NCBI GenBank assembly: GCA_014729725.1
Contig: WJJL01000008.1
Span: 1 to 50,676 of the forward strand
Reading direction: 5' to 3'
Length of the DNA: 50,676 bases
From: Candidatus Moraniibacteriota bacterium
GTDB taxonomy: Bacteria; Patescibacteriota; Minisyncoccia; CAIUEV01; JAHKAQ01
Each line of letters opens with the position of its first letter. Position 1 is the stretch's first letter. Both the position numbers and the translations under genes were made by a program. Below are positions 8,906 through 19,811 of the stretch, piece by piece. A model generated the notes under the pieces. That model saw only the letters and a program-made list of their open reading frames with translations. It did no database searches and was not told the origin of the DNA.

Positions 8906-8918
8906 GTGGGAGTGCTAA
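8892..8918 (-). promoter_or_regulatory. CIRCE operator (HrcA binding site) of groES
   Basis: Read on the minus strand the site is TTAGCACTC, a 9-nt spacer, then GAGTGCCAA. The left arm matches the CIRCE consensus exactly and the right arm differs at one position (GAGTGCTAA expected). CIRCE is the inverted repeat bound by the repressor HrcA, which releases on heat stress. Its place between groES and lepA, overlapping a groES promoter, fits control of groES. Confidence 0.93.
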
Positions 8919-9061
8919 TATGGTTTTAAGAAGGCTATTTTTATGGTATTTTTTTGAAAAATTAGCTAAACTAAATTTAAATGAAATCTATTTTATCTTG
9001 TTGTAAGGGGATTAAGTTCAAGATAATCTTGATTAACAAACAGTAATTAAACAAAATCTAT

Positions 9062-10894
9062 ATGGATCAGGAAAAAATCAGAAATTTTTGTATTATCGCT
9101 CATATTGATCATGGAAAATCAACTCTTTGCGACAGAATGCTGGAAATAACTAAAACAGTCAGCAGCCGTCAGCTTAAAGAACAGACGCTTGATCAAATGG
9201 AGCTTGAAAGAGAGCGGGGAATTACTATTAAACTTCAACCGGTTAGAATGAGATATAACTATCAGGGAAAAGACTGGGATCTTAACTTGATAGACACACC
9301 GGGTCATGTTGATTTTTCCTATGAGGTTTCGCGCAGCTTGGCTGCGGTGGAAGGCGCCGTTCTTTTAGTTGATGCCACTCAGGGCATTCAGGCTCAAACC
9401 CTGGCAAACTTATATTTGGCTTTAGAGCAAGATTTGTCAATTATTCCGGTAATTAATAAAATCGATTTGCCCAACGCCCAGACTCAAAAAACTCAAAATG
9501 CGCTCAAAGATCTTTTGGGGATAAATAAAGAGGAAATAATTAAAGTCTCAGCTAAAACCGGAGAAAATGTTGCTAAAGTGATAGAAGCGGTTATCGATAA
9601 AGTCGAGCCACCCAAAGGAGATCTAAAGGCGGCAGCCAGAGCTTTGATTTTTGATTCTTACTATGATTCTTATAAAGGCGTGATCGCTTATGTCAGAATG
9701 GTTGATGGTTTTTTTAATGATAAAGAGTCAATATATATAGCCGGAACTGAAAAAAAAGCGGAAATTTTAGAGCTTGGAATATTTAATCCCGCCTACATAA
9801 AAAGAAATAGTTTGCAAAGCGGAGAAATCGGGTATATTGCAACCGGCTTAAAAGAAGTCAAGGATTGCCGAGTGGGCGATACCATTATGAATTTTGATAG
9901 AAAAGAGCAAACCAAATCCTTAAAAGGTTATAAAAAAGCCAAACCAATGGTTTACGCCAGTTTTTATCCCAAAGACGGGGATCAATATAATTTGCTTCGG
10001 GATGCTTTGGACAGACTTTCTTTAAATGATGCTTCTTTTGTTTATTTTCCCGAAAGCTCCAAGGCCTTAGGGAGAGGTTTTAAAGGCGGCTTTTTAGGTT
10101 TATTGCATTTAGAGATTATTCAGGAAAGATTAAGGAGAGAATTTAATTTGGATTTGGTTTTTACCATTCCCAGTGTGGAGTATAAAGTTGAATTTAAAAA
10201 AAACAAGCTAAACAATGAACAAACAAAAGAATCTAAAGAAGGAAAGTTTTTGACCATTACCTCCCCCAGCGACCTCCCTGATCCTTCGATGATCCAATCC
10301 ATTCGGGAGCCTTTCGTAAAATTGGAAATTATCTCTATAAGTCAATATGTGGGTCCCATAATGGATTTGCTTTCCAAAAAAAGATCACTTTATAAGGATA
10401 CTTCCTATTTAGATTCTGACAGAGCTATTTTAATTTACGAAATTCCTTTGCAAGAAGTGATTACCAATCTTCACGACGCAATAAAAACGGTTTCCAAAGG
10501 ATATGCTTCCATTAATTATGAATTTTTAGATTTCCGGAGTTCTGAGTTGGTAAGATTGGACATTTTGGTGGCCCAGGAGTTAAAAGAAGAGTTGTCCAGA
10601 ATTGTTCCCAAGGAAAAAGCCAGAAGTATTGGAAAAGAAGTATTAAAAAGACTGAAAGAGACTTTGCCCAGGCAAAATTTTGCCGTGGCTTTGCAGGCGG
10701 CTATCGGGGGACGGATTATTGCCAGGGAAAATATCAGTGCTCTTAAAAAAGATGTTTTAGCTAAACTTTATGGAGGAGATCGGACCAGAAAAGATAAACT
10801 TCTTAAAAAACAAAAAAAAGGTAAAGACAGATTAAAACAATTTGCAAAAGTAGAAATTCCCGCCAACGCCTATATTGAAATTATGAAGAATTGA
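9062..10894 (+). CDS. lepA: elongation factor 4 (LepA), ribosome-bound GTPase
   Basis: Translational GTPase that acts on the ribosome during elongation or initiation under stress. GTPase motifs in order: AHIDHGKST (P-loop, about 13-21), RGITIK (switch I), DTPGHVDF (G3), NKIDLP (G4), SAKTGENV (G5 region). The LepA-specific C-terminal domain shows GGDRTRKDKLLKKQKKGK and ends KVEIPANAYIEIMKN; 610 aa is the normal length. The stop codon is TGA. It is divergent from groES, with a 15-bp perfect palindrome (TCAAGATAATCTTGA at 9018-9032) 30 nt before the ATG. A terminator follows. Confidence 0.97.
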   Translation: MDQEKIRNFCIIAHIDHGKSTLCDRMLEITKTVSSRQLKEQTLDQMELERERGITIKLQPVRMRYNYQGKDWDLNLIDTPGHVDFSYEVSRSLAAVEGAVLLVDATQGIQAQTLANLYLALEQDLSIIPVINKIDLPNAQTQKTQNALKDLLGINKEEIIKVSAKTGENVAKVIEAVIDKVEPPKGDLKAAARALIFDSYYDSYKGVIAYVRMVDGFFNDKESIYIAGTEKKAEILELGIFNPAYIKRNSLQSGEIGYIATGLKEVKDCRVGDTIMNFDRKEQTKSLKGYKKAKPMVYASFYPKDGDQYNLLRDALDRLSLNDASFVYFPESSKALGRGFKGGFLGLLHLEIIQERLRREFNLDLVFTIPSVEYKVEFKKNKLNNEQTKESKEGKFLTITSPSDLPDPSMIQSIREPFVKLEIISISQYVGPIMDLLSKKRSLYKDTSYLDSDRAILIYEIPLQEVITNLHDAIKTVSKGYASINYEFLDFRSSELVRLDILVAQELKEELSRIVPKEKARSIGKEVLKRLKETLPRQNFAVALQAAIGGRIIARENISALKKDVLAKLYGGDRTRKDKLLKKQKKGKDRLKQFAKVEIPANAYIEIMKN

Positions 10895-10916
10895 TTAGAG
10901 CTACAACGGGAATTTT

Positions 10917-10946
10917 AAAAAGCTACTCGGGCTTTTTATTTTTTTT
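10917..10946 (+). terminator. terminator after lepA
   Basis: AAAAAGC-TACTCGG-GCTTTTT forms a 7-bp stem (10917-10937), followed by an A and eight T. It lies 22 nt after the lepA stop. Confidence 0.75.
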
Positions 10947-10971
10947 GTCCGGTCAATTGATTTTATTAATT

Positions 10972-10998
10972 TTTAATTGGCAAATTCGTATTAATTAT
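10972..10998 (+). repeat. U-element copy 3
   Basis: TTTAATT, spacer GGCA, AATTCGTA and a shifted TTAATTAT, a more diverged copy of the U-element. It ends 17 nt before the prfB ATG. Confidence 0.45.
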
Positions 10999-11015
10999 TT
11001 TAAAAGGAATTAACA

Positions 11016-12104
11016 ATGGAAAAACCTCAAAGATTTAAAAAAAATATCTTGCAATTGGAAAAGGAATTTTATGATTATGCCGCTAAAAAAGGTTTGGATA
11101 AAGCTAAATTGATTCAAATTCAAGATCAGATTTCCAAAATTCAAAAAAAGATGGGCGGTAGCGATTTTTGGCAAAAGGATCAAGCTTTTATTAAAAGTAC
11201 CAGCGAAAAACTCGGGGAGCTAAAAGCTCAGTATCAGGATATATTAAAAATTAAAAGCGGGATTGATGATTTGTTGGAATTCGCGGAAATGCTTGATGAT
11301 CCAAAAATTTACCAGGAAGCTTCCGACCAGTTTAATAAGCTAAAAAAGAGTTTTATTTCTTTTAAAAAACAAGGATTTAGCCATAAATATGATGCCTCCA
11401 ACGCTATTATTCAAATTACTGCTGGAGCAGGTGGGGTGGATGCTCAGGATTGGAGCGAAATGTTGTTAAATATGTATTTAAAATTTAATGAAAAAAATAA
11501 CTTTAAATCGGAAATCATTTCTATTTCTCAGGGAACTCAAGCGGGAATCAAAACAGTGGTCCTTAAAGTCAAGGGAAGAAACGCTTATAAGCAATTAAAA
11601 TCAGAGCAGGGAGTGCATCGCTTAGTCAGACTTTCTCCTTTTAACGCTGATAACCTTAGGCAAACCTCATTTGCCTTGGTGGAGGTGGTTCCACAGATTA
11701 ATCAAAAGGAAGTGGAGATTAAGGACGCTGATTTAAAAATTGACACTTTTCGGGCTAAGGGAGCCGGGGGTCAGCATGTTAACACAACGGATTCAGCGGT
11801 TCGAATAACGCACTTGCCCACCGGAATTGTAGTAAGCTGTCAAAATCAGAGAAGCCAGCTTCAAAACAAGGAAGAGGCCAAAAAGGTATTAGCCTCCAAA
11901 TTGTATCAATTAAGAGAAAGCAAAAAACAAGAAAAAGTACAGGAAATCAAGGGAGATCTTAAAAAGGCTGAATGGGGAAATCAAATTCGTTCTTATATTC
12001 TTCATCCTTATAAAATGGTAAAAGATCATAAAAGCGGGTTAAAAAAATCAAAAGTGGAGGAAGTATTAAACGGTAATTTGGAAATAATTAAAAATAACTC
12101 TTAA
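11016..12104 (+). CDS. prfB: peptide chain release factor 2
   Basis: Reads UAA and UGA stop codons and releases the finished peptide. The RF2-specific tripeptide SPF is seen in VRLSPFNADN (about residue 207) and the catalytic GGQ in KGAGGQHVNTTDSAVR (about 251). Length of 362 aa is normal. The reading frame is continuous from ATG: no in-frame TGA or programmed +1 frameshift site as in many bacterial prfB genes. Its presence, with TGA stops in this window, supports the standard code. AAAGGA 8 nt before the ATG is one of the very few Shine-Dalgarno-like sequences in the window. It is followed by ftsE. Confidence 0.97.
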   Translation: MEKPQRFKKNILQLEKEFYDYAAKKGLDKAKLIQIQDQISKIQKKMGGSDFWQKDQAFIKSTSEKLGELKAQYQDILKIKSGIDDLLEFAEMLDDPKIYQEASDQFNKLKKSFISFKKQGFSHKYDASNAIIQITAGAGGVDAQDWSEMLLNMYLKFNEKNNFKSEIISISQGTQAGIKTVVLKVKGRNAYKQLKSEQGVHRLVRLSPFNADNLRQTSFALVEVVPQINQKEVEIKDADLKIDTFRAKGAGGQHVNTTDSAVRITHLPTGIVVSCQNQRSQLQNKEEAKKVLASKLYQLRESKKQEKVQEIKGDLKKAEWGNQIRSYILHPYKMVKDHKSGLKKSKVEEVLNGNLEIIKNNS

Positions 12105-12239
12105 ATTTTTTCAGAAGTTGTTTAATTGATGAATATTAAATTTTATATTACTATATGACTAGGTTAATTTATCAATCCAAAGTAAGTAATTTGCATTGAT
12201 TGGTTTTTGATTTTAAAAGATAAAATTAATATAAAAATA

Positions 12240-12920
12240 ATGATAGAATATCGCGATGTTAGCAAATTATACAGCGAGGAGAATATCGCTTTAATTGAAG
12301 TGAATATAAAAATTAAATCCGGAGAATTTGTTTCTATTGTGGGACAAAGCGGTATGGGTAAATCTTCGCTTTTAAAGCTTTTAACCTTGGAAGAAAGGCC
12401 TACCGAAGGAAGAGTAATTTTTAACGGGGTGGATTTAAATGAAATTACCAAAAAAGAGATCCCCATTCATAGAAGACGGATTGGGGTTATTTTTCAGGAT
12501 TTTAAGCTACTGCCTCAAAGAACCGCTTTTGAAAATGTTTCTTTTGCTTTGGAAGTGGCCGGAGAAAAGCCTTCAAAAATCAAAAAAAGCGTGTCTCAAA
12601 TTTTGGATATCGTGGGATTAAGCGATAAATTTAAAGCTTACCCTGTTCAATTATCCGGTGGGGAACAACAAAGAGTAGCTATCGCAAGGGCTTTGGTAAA
12701 TCATCCGGAAGTTTTGATCGCGGATGAACCTACCGGTAATTTGGATGTTATAAATGGCAGAGAAATTATTGATTTGCTTTTAAAAATAAACGAATTGGGA
12801 ACCACTATAATTCTGGCCACTCATGATAAGGAGACGGTTAATCGAATCAATAAAAGAGTTATTGTTATGGATGAAGGAAGAGTGATTAGAGATCAGGCAA
12901 AGGGAAAATATATGATTTAA
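12240..12920 (+). CDS. ftsE: cell-division ABC transporter ATP-binding protein FtsE
   Basis: ATPase partner of FtsX; the complex controls cell-wall hydrolases at the division site. Walker A is GQSGMGKSS, the ABC signature LSGGEQQRVAIARAL, Walker B VLIADEPTGNLD and the switch His is in ILATHDKE. The track starts at a TTG (12207); the ATG at 12240 is preferred because MIEYRDVSKLY aligns with the usual FtsE start, giving 226 aa, the normal family length. ftsX follows after 13 nt, so the two are one operon. Confidence 0.95.
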   Translation: MIEYRDVSKLYSEENIALIEVNIKIKSGEFVSIVGQSGMGKSSLLKLLTLEERPTEGRVIFNGVDLNEITKKEIPIHRRRIGVIFQDFKLLPQRTAFENVSFALEVAGEKPSKIKKSVSQILDIVGLSDKFKAYPVQLSGGEQQRVAIARALVNHPEVLIADEPTGNLDVINGREIIDLLLKINELGTTIILATHDKETVNRINKRVIVMDEGRVIRDQAKGKYMI

Positions 12921-12933
12921 TTTTAAATACATT

Positions 12934-13845
12934 ATGTTAAGATTAAGTATAATCAGAGCAATAAAATCGGGGGTTAATAATTTTTTCAGAAACGGCTGGT
13001 TGAGCATAACTTCTGTTAGTGTTGTTTCTTTAACTTTGTTTGTTATCAGTTTTTTAATGTCAATTGTCTTTGTCTCCAATAAGCTTTTTACTGAAATTCG
13101 AAATAAAATTGGGGTAAATGTTTATTTAAATGAGAAAGCTGATAAAGAAATTGCGTCTCAAATGATGGAGGAGATCAGTTTAATGGGAGGAGTTACAGAA
13201 GTGGAGTATACCGATAAAAAAGAGGCCTTGACTTCCTTCAAACAAAAAGTTAAGGAAAACGATATTATTATTCAGGCTATTGATGAGTTAAGGGAAAATC
13301 CACTGGAGGATTTTATAAGTATTAAGGTAAAAGATCCCAGAAAATATGAAATTATTGAAGGCAAGCTAATAACAGGAGAATTTAAGGATTATATTTTAAA
13401 AGTTGATTATTCCGAACATAAAACAGAAATCAATAATTTGGACAAAATATTGAGCTCGGTTACAAAAGCCGGACTGATATTAATAGTTTTTTTGGTTTTT
13501 GTGGCAGTAATGGTGGTTTTAAATTCCATTCGTTTAACAATGTACACTCATAAAATTGAAATCGAGATTATGAGGTTGGTAGGGGCTGGTAATTGGTTTA
13601 TAAAACTTCCATTTATTACGGAAGGAGCTCTTTATGGTTTGGCGGCCTCCATTTTAGTAACTTTATCATTATATCCCTTAGCTATTCTTTTGGCTTCTGC
13701 CTTGGAAAACTCCGGCTTGCAGCTAAATCCGATTTTATTGTTAAACCAGACAATCATATTCGCTTTCTTAATTCATTTGTTGATCGGAATTGCTCTGGGG
13801 ATTTTCAGTAGTTATGTTGCAATTCAAAGATATTTAAGGATATAA
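12934..13845 (+). CDS. ftsX: cell-division permease FtsX
   Basis: Integral membrane partner of FtsE. Its 303 aa show the FtsX layout: an N-terminal cytoplasmic stretch (IIRAIKSGVNNFFRNGWLSI), a first membrane helix, an extracellular domain of about 120 aa with TEVEYTDKKEALTSFK, and three C-terminal helices in the order typical of the FtsX permease domain. The conserved IEIEIMRLVGAGNWFIKLPF precedes the third helix. Directly downstream of ftsE. No nearby amidase or NlpC/P60 hydrolase is seen, so its extracellular partner must be encoded elsewhere. Confidence 0.94.
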   Translation: MLRLSIIRAIKSGVNNFFRNGWLSITSVSVVSLTLFVISFLMSIVFVSNKLFTEIRNKIGVNVYLNEKADKEIASQMMEEISLMGGVTEVEYTDKKEALTSFKQKVKENDIIIQAIDELRENPLEDFISIKVKDPRKYEIIEGKLITGEFKDYILKVDYSEHKTEINNLDKILSSVTKAGLILIVFLVFVAVMVVLNSIRLTMYTHKIEIEIMRLVGAGNWFIKLPFITEGALYGLAASILVTLSLYPLAILLASALENSGLQLNPILLLNQTIIFAFLIHLLIGIALGIFSSYVAIQRYLRI

Positions 13846-13900
13846 TTAATTTGAATGAAATTGCCAAAGCCCTGTTTTTAAATCCGAATTAATATTTTAT

Positions 13901-14758
13901 ATGTTTGAACAAATAATCCCTCCGGCTTTAATGATAATTTCAGCCGCCGCAATAATTTATATTTTCGGCCGGAGAATTCCTGATTCTTATAAAAATTTTA
14001 AAAAAGAGACTAAAGATGATGAAAATTTGCAAAAAGCCGATTCTAAAAGTTTCAAAGAAAAACTGGTTGATATTTTGGAAAAGATATTAAGAAAATTAAA
14101 AATTATTATTTTAAAGAGCGATGCCCGCTTGATGCAGCTTATTAGGAGTATTCAGGATAGAAAGAAAAACAGCACCAATACTAAATCAGTTAAATTTACC
14201 AAAGATCAGCAGGAATCTATTTTAAGTATTGAGGAAAAAAACGGACAAGATGATAAGGAAAAAGGAGAAAAGAGCTTTCTTCAAAAAGCCAAAGATAGAT
14301 TTTCCAAACAAAAAGAACCTGTTAATTTTGAGATTTCCAAAGAGGAATTTTCCCCAAAGCAAAGCGATGGAGAAGAGGAGCTGCAGAAAAAAGATAAAAC
14401 CCCTATCCTGGAGAGGATGAATGAACTTAGAGAAAAACTTAACATCAAAAAAGAGGAGGAAAAGAAACCCCAAACCAAAAGTAAGAAAAAGATTGTCAAA
14501 AAACAAAAAACCGCTGAGCGTACCATTGATTTGGAAGAGGCTAGACAAGTTATGTTTGAAAGAGAAGAGGAATCTTTAATTAAAAGAATTTCCTCTAATC
14601 CCAAAGACGATAATAGCTATGTTGAATTAGGCAAGCTTTATTTGAAAGCTGATAATCTCGATGATGCCATAGCTTCTTTTAATCAAGCTTTAAAAATAAA
14701 TAAAGGCAACATTTCAGCCAAGAAGTTTTTAAAAGAAATTAAAAAAGAAATGGGATAA
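13901..14758 (+). CDS. membrane-anchored protein with a C-terminal TPR
   Basis: Begins with a hydrophobic helix (PPALMIISAAAIIYIFG, about residues 7-23), then about 180 residues that are rich in Lys, Glu and Gln and probably extended or coiled, and ends in a tetratricopeptide unit: DDNSYVELGKLYLKADNLDD and AIASFNQALKINKGN. This implies a cytoplasmic or external scaffold tethered to the membrane. It lies 55 nt after ftsX and may share its transcript, which would suggest a division or envelope role, but that is inference. No catalytic motif seen. Confidence 0.7.
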   Translation: MFEQIIPPALMIISAAAIIYIFGRRIPDSYKNFKKETKDDENLQKADSKSFKEKLVDILEKILRKLKIIILKSDARLMQLIRSIQDRKKNSTNTKSVKFTKDQQESILSIEEKNGQDDKEKGEKSFLQKAKDRFSKQKEPVNFEISKEEFSPKQSDGEEELQKKDKTPILERMNELREKLNIKKEEEKKPQTKSKKKIVKKQKTAERTIDLEEARQVMFEREEESLIKRISSNPKDDNSYVELGKLYLKADNLDDAIASFNQALKINKGNISAKKFLKEIKKEMG

Positions 14759-14866
14759 ATTCTTAATTTTCCCATTTAAGAATTTTATTTATAATTGTAT
14801 TGCCTAAAACAAAAAAAACTATTATAAAATATAGGAATTGTTTGTTTGGAAAAATTTTTAAACTAG

Positions 14867-14939
14867 GCCGATGTAGCTCAGTTGGCAGAGCAACGCCATG
14901 GTAAGGCGTAGGCCCGCGGTTCAAATCCGCGCATCGGCT
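14867..14939 (+). tRNA. tRNA-Thr (anticodon GGT)
   Basis: Acceptor GCCGATG pairs with CATCGGC; anticodon stem ACGCC/GGCGT encloses loop ATGGTAA (anticodon GGT); T-arm is CGCGG-TTCAAAT-CCGCG. The discriminator is T and no CCA is encoded (next bases CAAA), unlike the Ser and Arg genes in this window. Confidence 0.96.
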
Positions 14940-15221
14940 CAAACACTTGTTTTTTAATTGTTTTTATGGTATTTTATTTTAGTTAAGATCTATAAAAAAG
15001 ATTAACAGGATTAATGCTCAGGCATTAAAGTCTAGAAGGGACTTAAACTCCTTTATTTAATTTTTTAAACTAACAGGACTTAGGCGCTTGGTAAATTTTT
15101 AGATAAAATATTGCTGCTTTTTCCATATCCGCCTTTGGCGGGTAAAATTTTCCTTAAGTGTGCAAGCTCTGATTTAGTATATTTAATTTAGAATATTTAG
15201 AATATTTAAATCAAATAGAAT
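14940..15221 (+). other. leader region upstream of rpsB
   Basis: A 282-nt gap between tRNA-Thr and rpsB with no gene. It holds a GC-rich hairpin, CCGCC-TTT-GGCGG, at 15129-15141 in an otherwise AT-rich stretch; the same core followed by GTAAAA recurs before rpmI. Confidence 0.5.
15129..15147 (+). repeat. CGCCTTTGGCGGGTAAAA hairpin repeat, copy before rpsB
   Basis: An 18-nt core identical to 35774-35791. The 5-bp GC stem CCGCC/GGCGG with a TTT loop lies 75 nt before the rpsB ATG; the following bases are also similar between copies (TTTTC, then AAGTG). Confidence 0.6.
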
Positions 15222-16007
15222 ATGAATTCAACTAAAAATGAATCTCAAACGAAAAATAAACAACAGCAAGGTAAGAGCGCTGATGAAAAGGAAAGTCAAG
15301 TCTTAAAGATGATAGAATCTTTTAAAGACAAGGATGAAATAACGATTGAACAAATGCTAAAAAAAGGGGTTCATTTAGGACACAAAAAAGGAAAATGGAA
15401 CCCTAAAATGAGAGATTTTATTTTAACAGTCAAACAAGGCATTCATATTATTGATTTAAACAAGACCAAAAAGAGTCTGGAGGAAGCGACTGATTTTTTA
15501 AAGTCAAAACTGGCCGGAGGTAATAAACAAGTTTTATTTGTAAGTACGAAAAGAGAAACTCGCGATTTAGTAACTCAAATTGCTCAATATTGTCAGATGC
15601 CTTATGTGGTAGAGCGTTGGATTGGAGGGGTTTTAACTAATTTTAAAACTATAAGGAGGAGAGTGGAAAAGTTAATGGCAATTGAAGAATTGCAGGAAAA
15701 AGGAGAGTTAAAGAAATACACAAAAAAAGAACAGGCTGCCTTTAAAGAAAAAATTGAAAAATTCAATAAGAAGATGGGCGGAATTAAAAATATGAAGGGC
15801 TTGCCGGAAGTAGTTATCGTTGTAGATTTAGTTGCCGATGAGTTGGCGCTTAAAGAAGCCAAAAGAATGAATATTCCGGTGGTGGCCATAGTGGACACTA
15901 ATGCTGATCCTGAAAAGGTGGATCATGCTATTGTTGCCAATGATGATGCATTAAGCTCGCTTAGGTTGATTTTATCTTTTATAGCTTCTAAAATAAAAAA
16001 TTTCTGA
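15222..16007 (+). CDS. rpsB: 30S ribosomal protein S2 (uS2)
   Basis: Small-subunit protein that binds late in 30S assembly near the S1 site. Recognised by GVHLGHKKGKWNPKMRDFI, IHIIDLNKTKKSLEEA, VLFVSTKRE, VERWIGGVLTNF and VVDTNADPEKVDHAI-like text in its C-terminal half (AIVDTNADP). About 35 extra N-terminal residues, rich in Lys, Glu and Gln, precede the usual start; an in-frame Met at residue 30 (MIESFKDKDEI) is an alternative start. tsf follows after 184 nt, the common rpsB-tsf order. Confidence 0.97.
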   Translation: MNSTKNESQTKNKQQQGKSADEKESQVLKMIESFKDKDEITIEQMLKKGVHLGHKKGKWNPKMRDFILTVKQGIHIIDLNKTKKSLEEATDFLKSKLAGGNKQVLFVSTKRETRDLVTQIAQYCQMPYVVERWIGGVLTNFKTIRRRVEKLMAIEELQEKGELKKYTKKEQAAFKEKIEKFNKKMGGIKNMKGLPEVVIVVDLVADELALKEAKRMNIPVVAIVDTNADPEKVDHAIVANDDALSSLRLILSFIASKIKNF

Positions 16008-16191
16008 AAAACAAGGCAAGATAACGAAATTTTCATTTTTTGAAATTATACAAATTTTGTTTCAAACCAAATTTTTTCACCTAGAAACTTATTATTTTAT
16101 CGATGGCTTAATTTAGTTAGATTAATCCCTTGAATAAAATATGTAATTAACGCTACTAATTTTTATTAAGTAAATTAAACATTAGCTTGTC

Positions 16192-16779
16192 ATGAAAATA
16201 GATTCAAAAAAAATCAAACAATTAAGAGATAGAACCGGAGTAAGTATTATGAAATGCAAAGATGCTTTAAAAAAGGCTCAGGGTGATATGGAAAAAGCTG
16301 TTTTAGAGCTTAGAAAAACAGGAGAGTCAAGCGCGGCTAAAAAAAGTCAAAGACAAACGCAGGAAGGGGCGATTGCTTCCTATATTCACAACAATAACAA
16401 AGTCGGATCCATGGTTGCTCTTTATTGCGAAACCGATTTTGTAGCTAAAAATCAGGAATTTATAAATCTGGCCAGAGATATTGCCATGCAAGTGGCCGCC
16501 TCTGATCCAAGATTTTTAGAACCTGATAAAATCCCCCAAAAAGTGATTGATCAGGAAAAAGAAATTCAAAAAGAAACTTTAAAAAAAGATCAAAAACCCG
16601 AAGAAATAAAGGAAAAAATTGTTCAAGGAAAATTGGAAAAATTCAAAAAAGAAAATTCTCTTTTAACCCAGCAATTTATAAAAGATCCAAATATTACAAT
16701 CGAGGAGCTTATAAATCAACATATTGCAAAACTGGGGGAAAACATAAAAATCGGAGAATTTAGCCGTTTTGCAATTTAA
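16192..16779 (+). CDS. tsf: elongation factor Ts, short form
   Basis: Exchanges GDP for GTP on EF-Tu. The UBA-like start IKQLRDRTGVSIMKCKDAL and the core TDFVAKNQEF, which inserts near the EF-Tu nucleotide site, are present. At 195 aa it is far shorter than the 280-aa E. coli protein: it has a single core subdomain and no C-terminal coiled-coil dimerisation module, like the short EF-Ts of some thermophiles and mitochondria-type factors. It ends in HIAKLGENIKIGEFSRFAI, the normal family C-terminus. Upstream is rpsB, downstream gyrB. Confidence 0.95.
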   Translation: MKIDSKKIKQLRDRTGVSIMKCKDALKKAQGDMEKAVLELRKTGESSAAKKSQRQTQEGAIASYIHNNNKVGSMVALYCETDFVAKNQEFINLARDIAMQVAASDPRFLEPDKIPQKVIDQEKEIQKETLKKDQKPEEIKEKIVQGKLEKFKKENSLLTQQFIKDPNITIEELINQHIAKLGENIKIGEFSRFAI

Positions 16780-16855
16780 GGGCTGGCGTTATGATTAGTT
16801 TAGATTGATTTGTTGAAAAAAAGTAATTAACGCCAAGCATAATTTAAATCTATAG

Positions 16856-18883
<2,028 letters not shown>

Positions 18884-19118
18884 ATTTCAAATCTATTTTA
18901 AAATATAAACAGCGTCACTTTAATAAATAATCCAAAAACTGTTTTTCATTTCTATTGTTTTTGAATATTTCGTGCTTGATAGATTTGTGTTAATAATGGT
19001 TTTGTTGTAAATTATTAGTAATTGAGTTTAAAATTTTACGGATAAATTGAAGTTTAAAATTTTTAACAATATATTTTTATCAAGGCTTTAGGAAAAGCTA
19101 AATAGTTAAGGTTTTAAA

Positions 19119-19694
19119 ATGCCAAAAACAAAAAGATCATTTTTAGAAAAACTTATTGGAAAGAGCGAGGAAGAGGATTTTAGCAGACAAGATATAGAAT
19201 TTGAACAAATGGAAACCTCGGGTCAGGATTCTGCGGAAATAGAAAATGATGTTGCAATAAGAAGCGATAACTTTAGCTCTCAAAACAATCAAGAGCCCGG
19301 AGAGGAGCGCTATTTGGAAAATAACCAAGAAGAAGGGGGAAGCGCTGATTGGTCAAGCGATCAGGAAGGTCAATTAACCATTGATGTGTATCAAACGGAT
19401 ACTGAGATAATTATTAAATCCACCATTGCCGGGGTAAAGCCTCAGGATTTGGATGTTCAAATTAATAACGATATGGTGACAATCAGAGGAGAGAGAAAAA
19501 AGGAAGAAAACATAAATGAAGAGGATTATTATTACCAAGAATGTTATTGGGGTTCTTTTTCCAGATCTATTATTTTGCCGGTTGATGTTCAGGCCGCTAA
19601 AGCCGAGGCAACTATGAAGGATGGGATTTTAACCATTAAACTTCCCAAATCCAGCTCCGCTCAATCAAGAAAAATTCAGGTAAGAGGATTTTAG
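19119..19694 (+). CDS. Hsp20 / alpha-crystallin family small heat-shock protein
   Basis: ATP-independent holdase that binds unfolding proteins. The alpha-crystallin domain covers about residues 84-175: LTIDVYQTDTEIIIKSTIAG, DLDVQINNDMVTIRGERKKE, WGSFSRSIILP and the C-terminal DGILTIKLPK. About 80 residues precede it that are acidic and rich in Gln, Ser and Glu, longer than in the 140-aa bacterial forms. The normal I-x-I tail motif is replaced by RKIQVRGF. No CIRCE-like site is seen upstream, so heat control, if any, differs from groES. Confidence 0.9.
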   Translation: MPKTKRSFLEKLIGKSEEEDFSRQDIEFEQMETSGQDSAEIENDVAIRSDNFSSQNNQEPGEERYLENNQEEGGSADWSSDQEGQLTIDVYQTDTEIIIKSTIAGVKPQDLDVQINNDMVTIRGERKKEENINEEDYYYQECYWGSFSRSIILPVDVQAAKAEATMKDGILTIKLPKSSSAQSRKIQVRGF

Positions 19695-19811
19695 ATTCCT
19701 CCCTGCTCCTTATACGATAAACTGAAATTTAATGGTAAAAAGGGATGTTTACTTGAATTAAGTCAGGGAAATCGAAATCAAAACTGGTAATTGGTACTTG
19801 GATAAAAAAAC

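Noticed and set aside
8821-9061. CIRCE as regulator of lepA
   Set aside because: The site overlaps a minus-strand promoter for groES; lepA is not a known HrcA target and lies more than 140 nt away.
11016-11100. Programmed frameshift in prfB
   Set aside because: The frame is continuous from the ATG through the normal N-terminal length; no in-frame TGA with an upstream Shine-Dalgarno-like slip site.
12207-12239. TTG start for ftsE in the track
   Set aside because: The ATG at 12240 gives the standard FtsE N-terminus; the added 11 residues are not conserved-looking.
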